Shown here piece by piece: positions 16,647 through 24,518 of a stretch of 26,646 nucleotides of DNA (the stretch's first letter is position 1; each line of letters starts with the position of its first letter). The translations under genes were made by a program, and so were the position numbers. The notes beneath the pieces were generated by a model. It was not told where the DNA came from and did no database searches. It saw only the letters and a list, made by a program, of their open reading frames with translations. Origin of the DNA: DAITMV01 sp046318595 (GTDB lineage Bacteria > Pseudomonadota > Gammaproteobacteria > Burkholderiales > Burkholderiaceae_B); NCBI GenBank assembly GCA_046318595.1, contig JBKCTV010000019.1, forward strand, positions 1 to 26,646, read 5' to 3'.

Positions 16647-18422
16647 TCATGCATCAAATGCCGCCAGGTCGCGAGAAGCGGTTTTCCAAAACGATGCCGC
16701 CGGCTCGAAATGCAGCGTTAAATCTGCTCTTAGCGTTGGAATCGCTTGCTGCACGATGGGGTGCTGAGCATCTATCGTACCGGCCAAATAGATATTTCGA
16801 ACAGATGTTTCATCGGAAAAACGCTTAAGACAACTCAGCAATCCATCCGTATTGTCGCCAAGCGGGTTCCCCTCAAAATGAAGATTTTCCAGGGTCGTAT
16901 TAATGTTGTTAGCGAAAGTAGCAGACAAGGCTCGCAGGAATAATAAATTACGCGATTGATTGCCTTCTTGAAAAGGCTCCAAGGCCAAGTGATTCATACT
17001 AACGGTGTTTAAATGGGTATGTTCTGCAAGTCTAGCTGCAAGCGAAAGCTCGTCACTCCTCAGATTGGGTTCACTAATAAGACTAACGATATCTTGGTGC
17101 ATTAGAGTATGACGACTTTTCACATACGCAATTATCTGATTGATTTTTTCTATTATTAAATGTCGCACAGCACTGAAAGATTCTTGATCGTCACCATACA
17201 TTCTCTTATACAAATCACGAACAACTTTTTTCTTTTCAGCATCCCGGACGTCAACGTGAGACTGGATGGCCTGAACAATTGGATTGGCAAACTCTCTGAA
17301 CAAAGACATATCTATCGGATTCGCTTGGAAACCTTGGACCAGCAATCGTAGTTCATGCACATAGACATCTATGCTCTGGCTTCCTTTCTCTAAACCTGAA
17401 ACCAAAGCAGAATAAATTTCAAAGGATAATGAGCCATAGGCATACATTCCATTCAACGACAATATTTGCAATTGATTAGCACAAAAACTGTGTAAATTAA
17501 TAGGAAAAGCCATGTTATCGTTTTGCGGTTCTTCTTCCCCCGGATTCATAGAATGATCAGGCAAATCTAGATTATTTCCGAAAATCAAACCAGTGCGACT
17601 CACATCAAGGGCTCTCAAACGAGGATTTTCGTTTGAATCAGACGCCTCCGCCAAACTTACCCCAGACCCAATTAACCTACTTAACATAGTATGCGGTTCA
17701 AGTGGATAGCTGTGCAATAAATTTTGCGTGAAATCAGCATTTATAAAAAACAAATTGTCGCTTAGATCCAGCACATGCACCGAAGAGCGCTCGATCAATT
17801 TGATGATCGATTCCAGATTATTCATATGCAAACGACTGTTCGACAGATTCAGCGCCAAGCGATGCGTATGAGTTGCCGGGTATCGGTCGATGATGGCTTT
17901 GAAAATAGCCGCCACGGCGTAGTCATCACGTTGCGCAGTAGGAGCGACAATGCTGCCAGGCTCAGACAATTGATGCCCCAAGTCGTTATCGCTCAGATCA
18001 AGCGCATAAATCACAACCTCCTGGCTACTGATGATTTTCGCCAAACAATCGGCCTCGAGCTGCCCTATTGACTTTTTTTCAAGCTTAATGTCAAGCAAGA
18101 GTTTCCGCGGCTTAGAATCTACAAGCCCGAATGATTTTTTGCTCAATTTTGTAAGTACCGTCTCGACCACTACATGATCTAGCTTGTCTATTCTCACACC
18201 CACTGTGTCCGCGAAACGAAACACACCGAGCGTAGGGTCAATTTCGTCTAAAGGGCAACAAAATTGACGCACTCGATCCACACCGCTATGTTCAAACAGC
18301 TTGCAAGCCTGACGAAAATTTAGGTTGTCGTTAATCTTGACGTAGCTAAGCACTCGGTCGAGCGCCTCTGCAGTCAAAGTCGGAAGTAAATTCGGTGGAT
18401 CAGATGGTTTTATTCTTTTCAT
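16647..18422 (-). CDS. Leucine-rich-repeat protein with F-box-like N-terminus (candidate effector)
   Basis: The biological role is unknown. The 591-residue product has no signal peptide or membrane segment. Residues 12-47 follow the F-box pattern: LLP, then about nine residues to VLSYV, then NDNLNFRQACKLFE. Degenerate leucine-rich repeats are visible near 138 (YALDLSDNDL), 187 (RLALNLSNSRL), 216 (HVLDLSDNLFF), 269 (LRALDVSRTGL), 317 (QLQILSLNG), 511 (LENLHFEGNPL) and 541 (VRNIYLAG). A helical, charged stretch at about 375-450 interrupts them. F-box plus LRR is the architecture of the Ralstonia GALA type III effectors. The gene is AT-rich: 15 of 60 bases at 17101-17160 are G or C, against 33 of 60 at 16081-16140 in argG. 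It sits alone between argG and murB. No TTCG-N16-TTCG hrp_II box is seen upstream. A plain LRR protein without effector function remains possible. Confidence 0.75.
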   Translation of the reverse strand: MKRIKPSDPPNLLPTLTAEALDRVLSYVKINDNLNFRQACKLFEHSGVDRVRQFCCPLDEIDPTLGVFRFADTVGVRIDKLDHVVVETVLTKLSKKSFGLVDSKPRKLLLDIKLEKKSIGQLEADCLAKIISSQEVVIYALDLSDNDLGHQLSEPGSIVAPTAQRDDYAVAAIFKAIIDRYPATHTHRLALNLSNSRLHMNNLESIIKLIERSSVHVLDLSDNLFFINADFTQNLLHSYPLEPHTMLSRLIGSGVSLAEASDSNENPRLRALDVSRTGLIFGNNLDLPDHSMNPGEEEPQNDNMAFPINLHSFCANQLQILSLNGMYAYGSLSFEIYSALVSGLEKGSQSIDVYVHELRLLVQGFQANPIDMSLFREFANPIVQAIQSHVDVRDAEKKKVVRDLYKRMYGDDQESFSAVRHLIIEKINQIIAYVKSRHTLMHQDIVSLISEPNLRSDELSLAARLAEHTHLNTVSMNHLALEPFQEGNQSRNLLFLRALSATFANNINTTLENLHFEGNPLGDNTDGLLSCLKRFSDETSVRNIYLAGTIDAQHPIVQQAIPTLRADLTLHFEPAASFWKTASRDLAAFDA

Positions 18423-18467
18423 GACAAAATTCTTCTATGCAGTAATCAGTAATGGATTAAAAGCGCC

Positions 18468-18543
18468 ATGACGACATACCAACAAATCAGCAGCGACGAG
18501 TCAGTATGCCCACTATGCTGAGTTGCAAGCTCTGTCAAAATAG
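18468..18543 (+). pseudogene. Possible remnant of an IS30-like transposase N-terminus
   Basis: In the 126-nt gap between the LRR gene and murB, an ATG at 18468 opens MTTYQQISSDE, which resembles the start of IS30-type transposases (M-TY-QLS-DER). This frame stops at 18519-18521. A shift to the next frame yields AHYAELQALSK before a TAG at 18541-18543. No terminal repeats or further coding are seen. The match is short and rests on my memory of family N-termini. The same gap must also hold the LRR gene promoter: TTGACA is present on the minus strand at 18538-18533, but without a good -10 box. Confidence 0.25.
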
Positions 18544-18548
18544 TTCCA

Positions 18549-19583
18549 CTATCCCACTAAAACCGGCTCCGGCTCCAGATCGATCCCAAACACATCGCGC
18601 ATGCGCCGCTGAACTGCTCCGACCAGCCGCTTCAGATCGCCAGCCGTTGCCCCGCCCAGATTAACCAGCACCAGGGCTTGGCGACGCCACACGGCCGCCG
18701 CGCCGCACGTTTGGCCTTTGGGGCAAGAATGGTCGATTAACCAGCCAGCCGCCAGCTTCACGCGCCCATCCGGTTGCGAATAATGCACCAAGCCCGGAAA
18801 GCGTCGCAGTAAAACCGCCGCCGTCGCCGCATCAACCACCGGGTTCTTAAAAAAACTGCCACAGTTGCCCAGCACGGTCGGATCGGGCAGCTTGGCCGTG
18901 CGCACGGCAACCACGGCATCGAACACATTCCGCGCCACGGGCTGCGTGAGCGCCGCCCGCGCCAGCCAGTCACTGATGTCCCGATAAGCGATCCGCGCTC
19001 GCCAAACGATGGGTAAACAGAACCGCACCGCCGTGATACAGGCCCGCTGCGCCAAATCGTCCTTGAACCGGCTGTGGCGGTAGCCGAAGCCGCATTCGGC
19101 CGCGGGCAAGTCGCAAACCTCGCCGGTTTGTAAGTCCACATAGCGCACACTGTGGATGCGTTCCGCGACCTCCAAACCATAGGCGCCAATATTTTGCACC
19201 GGGCAAGCGCCGACCGACCCCGGGATGAGCGCCAGGTTTTCCAATCCAGGCAGCCCATGGGCTAGCGTCCATTCGACCAAGGCATGCCAGTTTTCGCCGG
19301 CCGCCGCCTCGATCAGCACATGCTCATCGGTCTGCCCGAGCAGTCGAATCCCCCGCAGGCGCGGATGAACGATCAGCCCCGGATAATCCGCCAGAAAAAC
19401 GGTATTGCTACCCTCGCCCAAAATCAATTGTTCGGCCGTGGCGCGCACGCCAATCACGCGTTCGCGCACAAGCTTTTGCAGGGCGGACTCATCTGAAATA
19501 TCCAGCCAGCGCGCAGCTTTGGCAGCCAATCCGAAAGTATGGCGGGTCACCAGCTCGACCTGTGTTTTGAGCAAATCAGGCAT
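18549..19583 (-). CDS. murB: UDP-N-acetylenolpyruvoylglucosamine reductase
   Basis: FAD-dependent reduction giving UDP-MurNAc in peptidoglycan synthesis. The 344-residue product is a type I (E. coli-like) MurB. It has the FAD-binding stretch LGEGSNTVFL (55-64) and the segment LIPGSVGACPVQNIGAYG (119-136). The active-site Arg169 lies in GYRHSRF, the proton donor Ser243 in GNCGSFFKNP, and the C-terminal catalytic glutamate in EPE (337-339). It is divergent from yajQ, with a 45-nt intergenic region. Its 3' end abuts the AT-rich accessory stretch. Confidence 0.96.
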   Translation of the reverse strand: MPDLLKTQVELVTRHTFGLAAKAARWLDISDESALQKLVRERVIGVRATAEQLILGEGSNTVFLADYPGLIVHPRLRGIRLLGQTDEHVLIEAAAGENWHALVEWTLAHGLPGLENLALIPGSVGACPVQNIGAYGLEVAERIHSVRYVDLQTGEVCDLPAAECGFGYRHSRFKDDLAQRACITAVRFCLPIVWRARIAYRDISDWLARAALTQPVARNVFDAVVAVRTAKLPDPTVLGNCGSFFKNPVVDAATAAVLLRRFPGLVHYSQPDGRVKLAAGWLIDHSCPKGQTCGAAAVWRRQALVLVNLGGATAGDLKRLVGAVQRRMRDVFGIDLEPEPVLVG

Positions 19584-19628
19584 ACTGTCGCCTATCTATT
19601 TATCCAGCAGCATTGTAAGGGACCTGTC

Positions 19629-20114
19629 ATGCCAACTTTCGATGTCGTCTGCAAACCGGACATGGTCGAGATGAAAAACGCCATCGACCAGAGCAACAAG
19701 GAAATCGCCACGCGTTTCGACTTCAAAGGCTCAGATGCGCGGGTCGAGCAAAAAGATAAACTGTTATTCGTCTACGCCGACGACGACTTCAAGCTTGGTC
19801 AGGCACGCGACGTGTTGCTCGGCAAGCTCGCCAGGCGCGGTGTCGATGTTCGCTTCCTGACCTTCGATAAAATCGAAAAACTCAGCGGCGACAAACTCAA
19901 ACAAGAAGTAGCAGTCCGCGACGGTCTCGATCAGGACCTCGCCAAGAAAATCGTGCGCGTCATCAAAGACAGCAAACTCAAGGTACAGGCCAGCATCCAG
20001 GCAGACACCGTGCGGGTGCAGGGCGCCAAACGCGACGATTTACAGGGTGCGATCGCCCTGCTCAAAAAAGACATTACCGAAGCGCCGCTCGGTTTCGAAA
20101 ATTTCCGGGATTGA
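19629..20114 (+). CDS. yajQ: YajQ family nucleotide-binding protein
   Basis: Small two-domain ferredoxin-like-fold protein; some members bind cyclic di-GMP and act with transcription factors. The 161-residue product has the conserved N-terminus MPTFDVVCKPDMVEMKNAID, then RFDFKGSDA, and ends GFENFRD. I start at the ATG at 19629 with AAGGGA at 19617-19622; an open extension to 19539 runs into the divergent murB. The next gene begins two bases after its stop, so yajQ, the UreE-like gene and pepN look like one transcript. Whether this homologue binds cyclic di-GMP cannot be told from sequence. Confidence 0.94.
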   Translation: MPTFDVVCKPDMVEMKNAIDQSNKEIATRFDFKGSDARVEQKDKLLFVYADDDFKLGQARDVLLGKLARRGVDVRFLTFDKIEKLSGDKLKQEVAVRDGLDQDLAKKIVRVIKDSKLKVQASIQADTVRVQGAKRDDLQGAIALLKKDITEAPLGFENFRD

Positions 20115-20116
20115 CC

Positions 20117-20665
20117 ATGACGCACGAAGCCCCACACCACCCTGGCGAAAACGACCTCGTTTTCACCAAAGTCGTCGCTGTGCATGCTCAACTGGCGGCG
20201 ACCTTGCTAAAAAATGCCCTGATACTGCCGCTGACCTGGGAAGAACGCCAGGCGCCGCCCTACAGTGTCCGCCTGCCCGATGGCCAAACCGCGTTTTTGC
20301 CGATCGACGCCGTATTGAACGTCGGCGACCGGCTGCTCGCTACCAACAACCGCTGGGCCATCGTCACGGCTGCCGAAGAAGCGCTATTACAATTGTCCGG
20401 GCCGGTCGAGGCACTGATTGCCGCCGCGCATACCCTGGGCGAGCATCACGAACCGGCGATGTTCCATGAGGGGGTTTTGTTCGCTTTACCGAACGCCACC
20501 GCCCGCGAACTCGCCACCGCCCTGCATCTGGAAGCGACCGGGCAAAAAGCCGCGCTGATACCCATCCTGGTTCACCTGCCCGACGAGCACTACGTCGATC
20601 ACGACGACACCCACCACGACCACGCCGGCCACGTGCATGGTCCTGGCTGCGGTCACCAACACTAA
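20117..20665 (+). CDS. UreE-like metallochaperone with His-rich C-terminus
   Basis: UreE proteins bind nickel and deliver it to urease. This 182-residue product has the UreE N-terminal pattern (LPLTWEERQ, then a DGQTAFLPIDAVLNVGDRL stretch, residues 38-76). Next come the central WAIVTAAEEAL segment and AHTLGEHHEPAMF, which corresponds to the metal-binding HLGNRH region. The tail has about nine histidines in its last 25 residues, ending GPGCGHQH. The ATG at 20117 lies 2 nt after the yajQ stop with GGGA just upstream; a TTG at 20111 is the alternative. No urease structural or other accessory gene is in the window, and the neighbours are yajQ and pepN. It may serve another metalloenzyme, or a urease elsewhere. 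Confidence 0.75.
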   Translation: MTHEAPHHPGENDLVFTKVVAVHAQLAATLLKNALILPLTWEERQAPPYSVRLPDGQTAFLPIDAVLNVGDRLLATNNRWAIVTAAEEALLQLSGPVEALIAAAHTLGEHHEPAMFHEGVLFALPNATARELATALHLEATGQKAALIPILVHLPDEHYVDHDDTHHDHAGHVHGPGCGHQH

Positions 20666-20673
20666 GGCAGACC

Positions 20674-23337
20674 ATGCGCGACGCCACTGCTTCGATTGCC
20701 CCGACTCATCGCCAGGACTACCGGCCGCCGGATTTCCGAATCAGCACCGTCGACCTCGTGTTCGACCTCGACCCTGCGCGCACCCAGGTCACGTCCACCC
20801 TGCATTTTCAGTGCAACAGTAGCGCATCCGGCTCCTGGCGGCTCGACGGCGAAGGCCTGGAACTGCTGTCGATCGCGATCGACGACATTGCCTTGCAAGC
20901 CGGGCAGGACTACGAACTGACCGATAAAGCGCTGACGATCCATGCGCCACCGGCCAATGGCGTTCTGCGTACCGAAGTAGCGATTCGCCCCGCCTCGAAC
21001 ACGCATCTCGAAGGCTTGTATGTGTCGAGCGGTAATTTTTTTACGCAATGCGAAGCCGAAGGTTTTCGGCGCATCACTTTTTTCCCCGATCGGCCGGACG
21101 TCATGGCGTGCTATACCGTCACCTTGCGCGCCGCCGCCACGCACCACCCGGTTTTGCTGTCCAACGGTAATCTGAAAGCACAGGGCCCGCTGGACGACGG
21201 CCGACATTTCGCCACCTGGGAAGACCCGTTCCCCAAGCCCTGCTATCTGTTCGCGCTGGTCGCCGGCAACCTGGTCTGTGAGGAACGAAGCTTGACGCTG
21301 GCCAACGGCAAGACCGTCCTGCTGCAGGTCTGGGTCGAGCCCGGCAACCTCGACAAGACCGCGCACGCCATGGAATCGCTGGTCAAGTCAATTCAATGGG
21401 ACGAGCGCCGCTTCGGTCTGGAACTCGACCTGGACCGCTTCATGATCGTTGCGGTCGGCGACTTCAACATGGGTGCGATGGAAAACAAAGGGCTGAACAT
21501 TTTCAACGCCAAGTTCGTCCTCGCTCATCCGACGACGGCGACCGACATAGACTACGACGGCATCGAAAGTGTCGTCGGTCACGAGTATTTTCACAACTGG
21601 ACCGGCAACCGCGTCACCTGCCGCGACTGGTTTCAACTGAGCCTGAAGGAAGGGCTGACGGTATTTCGCGATCAGGAGTTTTCGGCCGACATGATGGCCG
21701 CAGGCCTGGATGAGGTCGCCGCCCGTTCGGCACGCGCGGTCAAGCGCATCGAGGACGTCAAAGTGCTGCGTGCCGCGCAGTTTGCCGAGGACGCCGGACC
21801 GATGGCGCATCCGATACGGCCCGACAGCTATGTCGAAATCAATAATTTTTACACCGTCACGGTTTACGAAAAAGGCGCCGAAGTCGTGCGCATGCAGCAT
21901 ACGCTGCTGGGCGAAGCGGCTTTTCGGCGTGGCATGGACCTGTATTTTCAGCGGCACGACGGTCAGGCCGTGACCTGCGACGACTTCGTCGACGCCATGG
22001 AAACCGCCTGGCAGGAGCGGCAGCCGACGCGCAGCCTGCGACAGTTTCGCCTTTGGTACGGCCAAGCCGGTACGCCCTGCGTGCGCTGCACAGGCAGTTA
22101 CGATGCGGCCGCGCAGCGTTACACGCTGACGCTTGCGCAAAGCTGCCCGCCAACCCCCGGTCAGCCGGACAAGCTGCCGTTTCACATTCCGTTCGCCGTC
22201 GGCCTGCTCGGCGCAGACGGCCAGGACATCGTGCTGCGAACAGCCGGCCATGCTCCCGCCACAACCATCACACTGGACTTGACCGACACCACGCAAAGCT
22301 TTGTGTTCAACGACATCACGAGTGTGCCGGTGCCGTCGCTGCTGCGCGGGTTTTCCGCGCCGGTGACGATTGACGCCGACTATTCGCGTGCCGATCTGCT
22401 GTTTTTGCTCAAGCACGACAGCGATCCGTTCAACCGCTGGGAAGCCACGCAGCGGCTGTTCGCCGGCTTGCTCAACGCGCCGGACGACGTGGCCCGCCCC
22501 GTCTTGCGCCAAGCGATCGAGCTGCTGCTGAACGATCCGAGCCTGTCGCCGGCCTATCGGGCGCTCATCTTGCAGTTGCCGAATGAGGCGACTCTCGCCG
22601 AGCAGCACGGGTGCGACGTCGACCCACAGGCCCTGCACGCCCGCCGCGAAGCCGTGCTTGCCTGGATGGGCGACGAGTTTGCCGACGACTGGCAAAGCCT
22701 GATCGCCGCGCTCGGCGAGCCGCAGTCCTATCACTTCGACCCCGAACAGGTCGGCAGACGCACACTTAAAAATCTGGCCGTTGGTCTCTTGTGCAAAGCC
22801 GGTCGGTTCGAACCCGCCGAGCAGCTTTTTGCGAGCGCCGACAACATGACCGATCAACAGGCAGCGCTCACCGCGTTGGTTCACTGTCAGGCGCCCGCCG
22901 CCGCGCAGGCGCTGGCGGCTTTCGAAGCGCAGTGGGCGCAGGAAGCCCTGGTCATGGACAAATGGTTCGCGATTCAGGCGACCGCTCCCGAACAGCAGAC
23001 GGGCGCGACGCTGAGTCAGGTGCGTCGCCTGCTGACGCATCCGCAGTTTTCCTGGAAAACGCCGAACCGCATCCGCGCGCTCATCGGTAACTTCTGCCTG
23101 AACAACCCCGCTGCATTCCTTACCCTGGACGGCGCTGGTTGCGACTTCTGGGCCGACCAGGTGATCGCCCTGGACACGCTCAACCCATCCGTCGCCGCAC
23201 GGCTCGCGCGGGCGCTCGACCGCTGGCGGCTGTACGCGCCAGCGCATCGGCTAAACATGCAAAGCGCCTTGCAAAAAGTTGCGGCCGTCGGCGCGCTTTC
23301 GGCGCAAGTACGCGAAATCGTCGACAAGGCAATCTAA
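20674..23337 (+). CDS. pepN: Aminopeptidase N
   Basis: Zinc-dependent M1 aminopeptidase that trims N-terminal residues from cytoplasmic peptides. The 887-residue product has the exopeptidase motif GAMEN (267-271). The zinc site is HEYFH (303-307), with the third ligand at Glu326 in LKEGLTVF. The long helical C-terminal domain of the E. coli PepN subfamily follows (E. coli is 870 aa). AAGG lies just before the ATG, 8 nt after the UreE-like gene. A zinc enzyme directly behind a metal-binding chaperone is suggestive but unproven. The stop is followed by a 77-nt AT-rich gap leading into the inserted ParA gene. Confidence 0.97.
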   Translation: MRDATASIAPTHRQDYRPPDFRISTVDLVFDLDPARTQVTSTLHFQCNSSASGSWRLDGEGLELLSIAIDDIALQAGQDYELTDKALTIHAPPANGVLRTEVAIRPASNTHLEGLYVSSGNFFTQCEAEGFRRITFFPDRPDVMACYTVTLRAAATHHPVLLSNGNLKAQGPLDDGRHFATWEDPFPKPCYLFALVAGNLVCEERSLTLANGKTVLLQVWVEPGNLDKTAHAMESLVKSIQWDERRFGLELDLDRFMIVAVGDFNMGAMENKGLNIFNAKFVLAHPTTATDIDYDGIESVVGHEYFHNWTGNRVTCRDWFQLSLKEGLTVFRDQEFSADMMAAGLDEVAARSARAVKRIEDVKVLRAAQFAEDAGPMAHPIRPDSYVEINNFYTVTVYEKGAEVVRMQHTLLGEAAFRRGMDLYFQRHDGQAVTCDDFVDAMETAWQERQPTRSLRQFRLWYGQAGTPCVRCTGSYDAAAQRYTLTLAQSCPPTPGQPDKLPFHIPFAVGLLGADGQDIVLRTAGHAPATTITLDLTDTTQSFVFNDITSVPVPSLLRGFSAPVTIDADYSRADLLFLLKHDSDPFNRWEATQRLFAGLLNAPDDVARPVLRQAIELLLNDPSLSPAYRALILQLPNEATLAEQHGCDVDPQALHARREAVLAWMGDEFADDWQSLIAALGEPQSYHFDPEQVGRRTLKNLAVGLLCKAGRFEPAEQLFASADNMTDQQAALTALVHCQAPAAAQALAAFEAQWAQEALVMDKWFAIQATAPEQQTGATLSQVRRLLTHPQFSWKTPNRIRALIGNFCLNNPAAFLTLDGAGCDFWADQVIALDTLNPSVAARLARALDRWRLYAPAHRLNMQSALQKVAAVGALSAQVREIVDKAI

Positions 23338-23340
23338 AGT

Positions 23341-23367
23341 TTGCCGACGAGTGCTTTCTGTTATTAT
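23341..23367 (+). promoter_or_regulatory. Possible promoter of the ParA-like gene
   Basis: TTGCCG (23341-23346, 4 of 6 matches) and TATTAT (23362-23367, 5 of 6) are separated by 15 bp, in the AT-rich gap directly after pepN. The spacer is short, so strength is uncertain. Confidence 0.3.
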
Positions 23368-23414
23368 TTCAGCAGTTCCAAGTACTGTATCGTCATTTAA
23401 ACCCTGTACACATC

Positions 23415-24512
23415 ATGGCAAAAATCATTTCGCTTTTCAATCATAAAGGTGGTGTCAGCAAAACTACGACGGCTTTCCATCTGGGCTGGAAAATGGCTAA
23501 TTTGGGTAAAAAAACATTGATTGTCGACGCGGACCCTCAATGCAACCTGACAGGCCTTACGCTCGGGCTGGAGGATTATGACTCCTTATTTTCTTTTTAT
23601 GACAGCAAGCAAAATACAGACATATTTAACAGCTTGGCACCTGTTTTTGCGCTTGATAGCCAGTCAATATCGCCATTACATACCCGTACCACAGTTGCTC
23701 ATACCAACAACCCCAACATGTATATATTGGCTGGCAATATCAGATTCTCTGAAATAGACAACCAAATAGCGACTGCGCTCACCAGCAGCGGGACCATTCC
23801 GATTTTGAGACGTTTTGTTGGTGCAATCAATCAGTTAATACGAAAAATTGCTCAAGAACAGCACTTCGACATAGTAATTGTGGACATGAGCCCAAGCATT
23901 TCAGCCACAAATCACTGTATTTTAATGGCTTCCGATTATTTCATCATTCCGATCTCCCCAGATTTTTACTGTTATCAGGCGATCGATTCACTAAGCAATG
24001 TACTGCCCAGATGGTCTAAAGAAATAGCCACGTTTCGGGGCAATAACGATGAATACGCCTTACCTGGCGTAAACCCAAAAATGCTTGGATTTATCTCGCA
24101 AAATTATCGAATCTATACAACAAATGAAGCACAAGAGGAACATGAACAAAAAAGCATGTCGAAAGCATACAAAGAATGGCTAGAAAAAATAAAAGCCGTC
24201 GCAACCCGCAAGCTGATACCATCTCTTGAAAAAGAAAAAATGGTTGTCGATGAAAGCGCTTTTAGAAAAAGCGTAACCTATGACACGCCCTATCACTTAG
24301 CAGGCATTCAAAACTTCAGTGGGCTCATTCCTGTTTCGCAAAAGCTTTCCAAACCGATATTTGAGCTTACGCAAAATGATGGCAACTGGACCGGTGCCCG
24401 CTGGAAATGGACCAAAAACGGTAAAGACCATGGAATCATGATCAATATTCAGGATGCCGATCGAGTTTACACCGACTTATCAGAAGCCATCTTAAAAATA
24501 ATACAAAACTAA
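23415..24512 (+). CDS. Solitary ParA/MinD-type ATPase
   Basis: Deviant Walker ATPase of the ParA superfamily; its specific role is unknown. The 365-residue product begins MAKIISLFNHKGGVSKTT, with the deviant Walker A motif at 11-18 including both lysines. Walker A' is VDADPQ (37-42) and Walker B is IVIVDMSPS with Asp157. The region after about residue 215 is a long, lysine-rich extension lacking a recognisable domain. No ParB, no HTH partner and no parS-like repeats are seen nearby, so plasmid-style partitioning is not supported. The gene is AT-rich (22 of 60 G+C at 24181-24240, against 46 of 60 at 24541-24600 in fbp) and sits between pepN and fbp, so it looks acquired. It has no clear Shine-Dalgarno. 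fbp starts 6 nt after its stop. Confidence 0.85.
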   Translation: MAKIISLFNHKGGVSKTTTAFHLGWKMANLGKKTLIVDADPQCNLTGLTLGLEDYDSLFSFYDSKQNTDIFNSLAPVFALDSQSISPLHTRTTVAHTNNPNMYILAGNIRFSEIDNQIATALTSSGTIPILRRFVGAINQLIRKIAQEQHFDIVIVDMSPSISATNHCILMASDYFIIPISPDFYCYQAIDSLSNVLPRWSKEIATFRGNNDEYALPGVNPKMLGFISQNYRIYTTNEAQEEHEQKSMSKAYKEWLEKIKAVATRKLIPSLEKEKMVVDESAFRKSVTYDTPYHLAGIQNFSGLIPVSQKLSKPIFELTQNDGNWTGARWKWTKNGKDHGIMINIQDADRVYTDLSEAILKIIQN

Positions 24513-24518
24513 ATTAAC

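Noticed and set aside
16634..16647. Hairpin ACCCC-GACT-GGGGT between argG and the LRR gene as a terminator.
   Set aside because: The stem is 5 bp and no T-tract follows on either strand.
21388..23247. A 619-codon open frame antisense to pepN.
   Set aside because: pepN on the other strand has complete M1 motifs; the antisense product is Arg/Gly/Val-rich without domains.
23415..24512. Considered a plasmid or chromosomal parAB locus.
   Set aside because: No parB-like gene or parS-like repeats lie within several kilobases, and the neighbours are metabolic genes.
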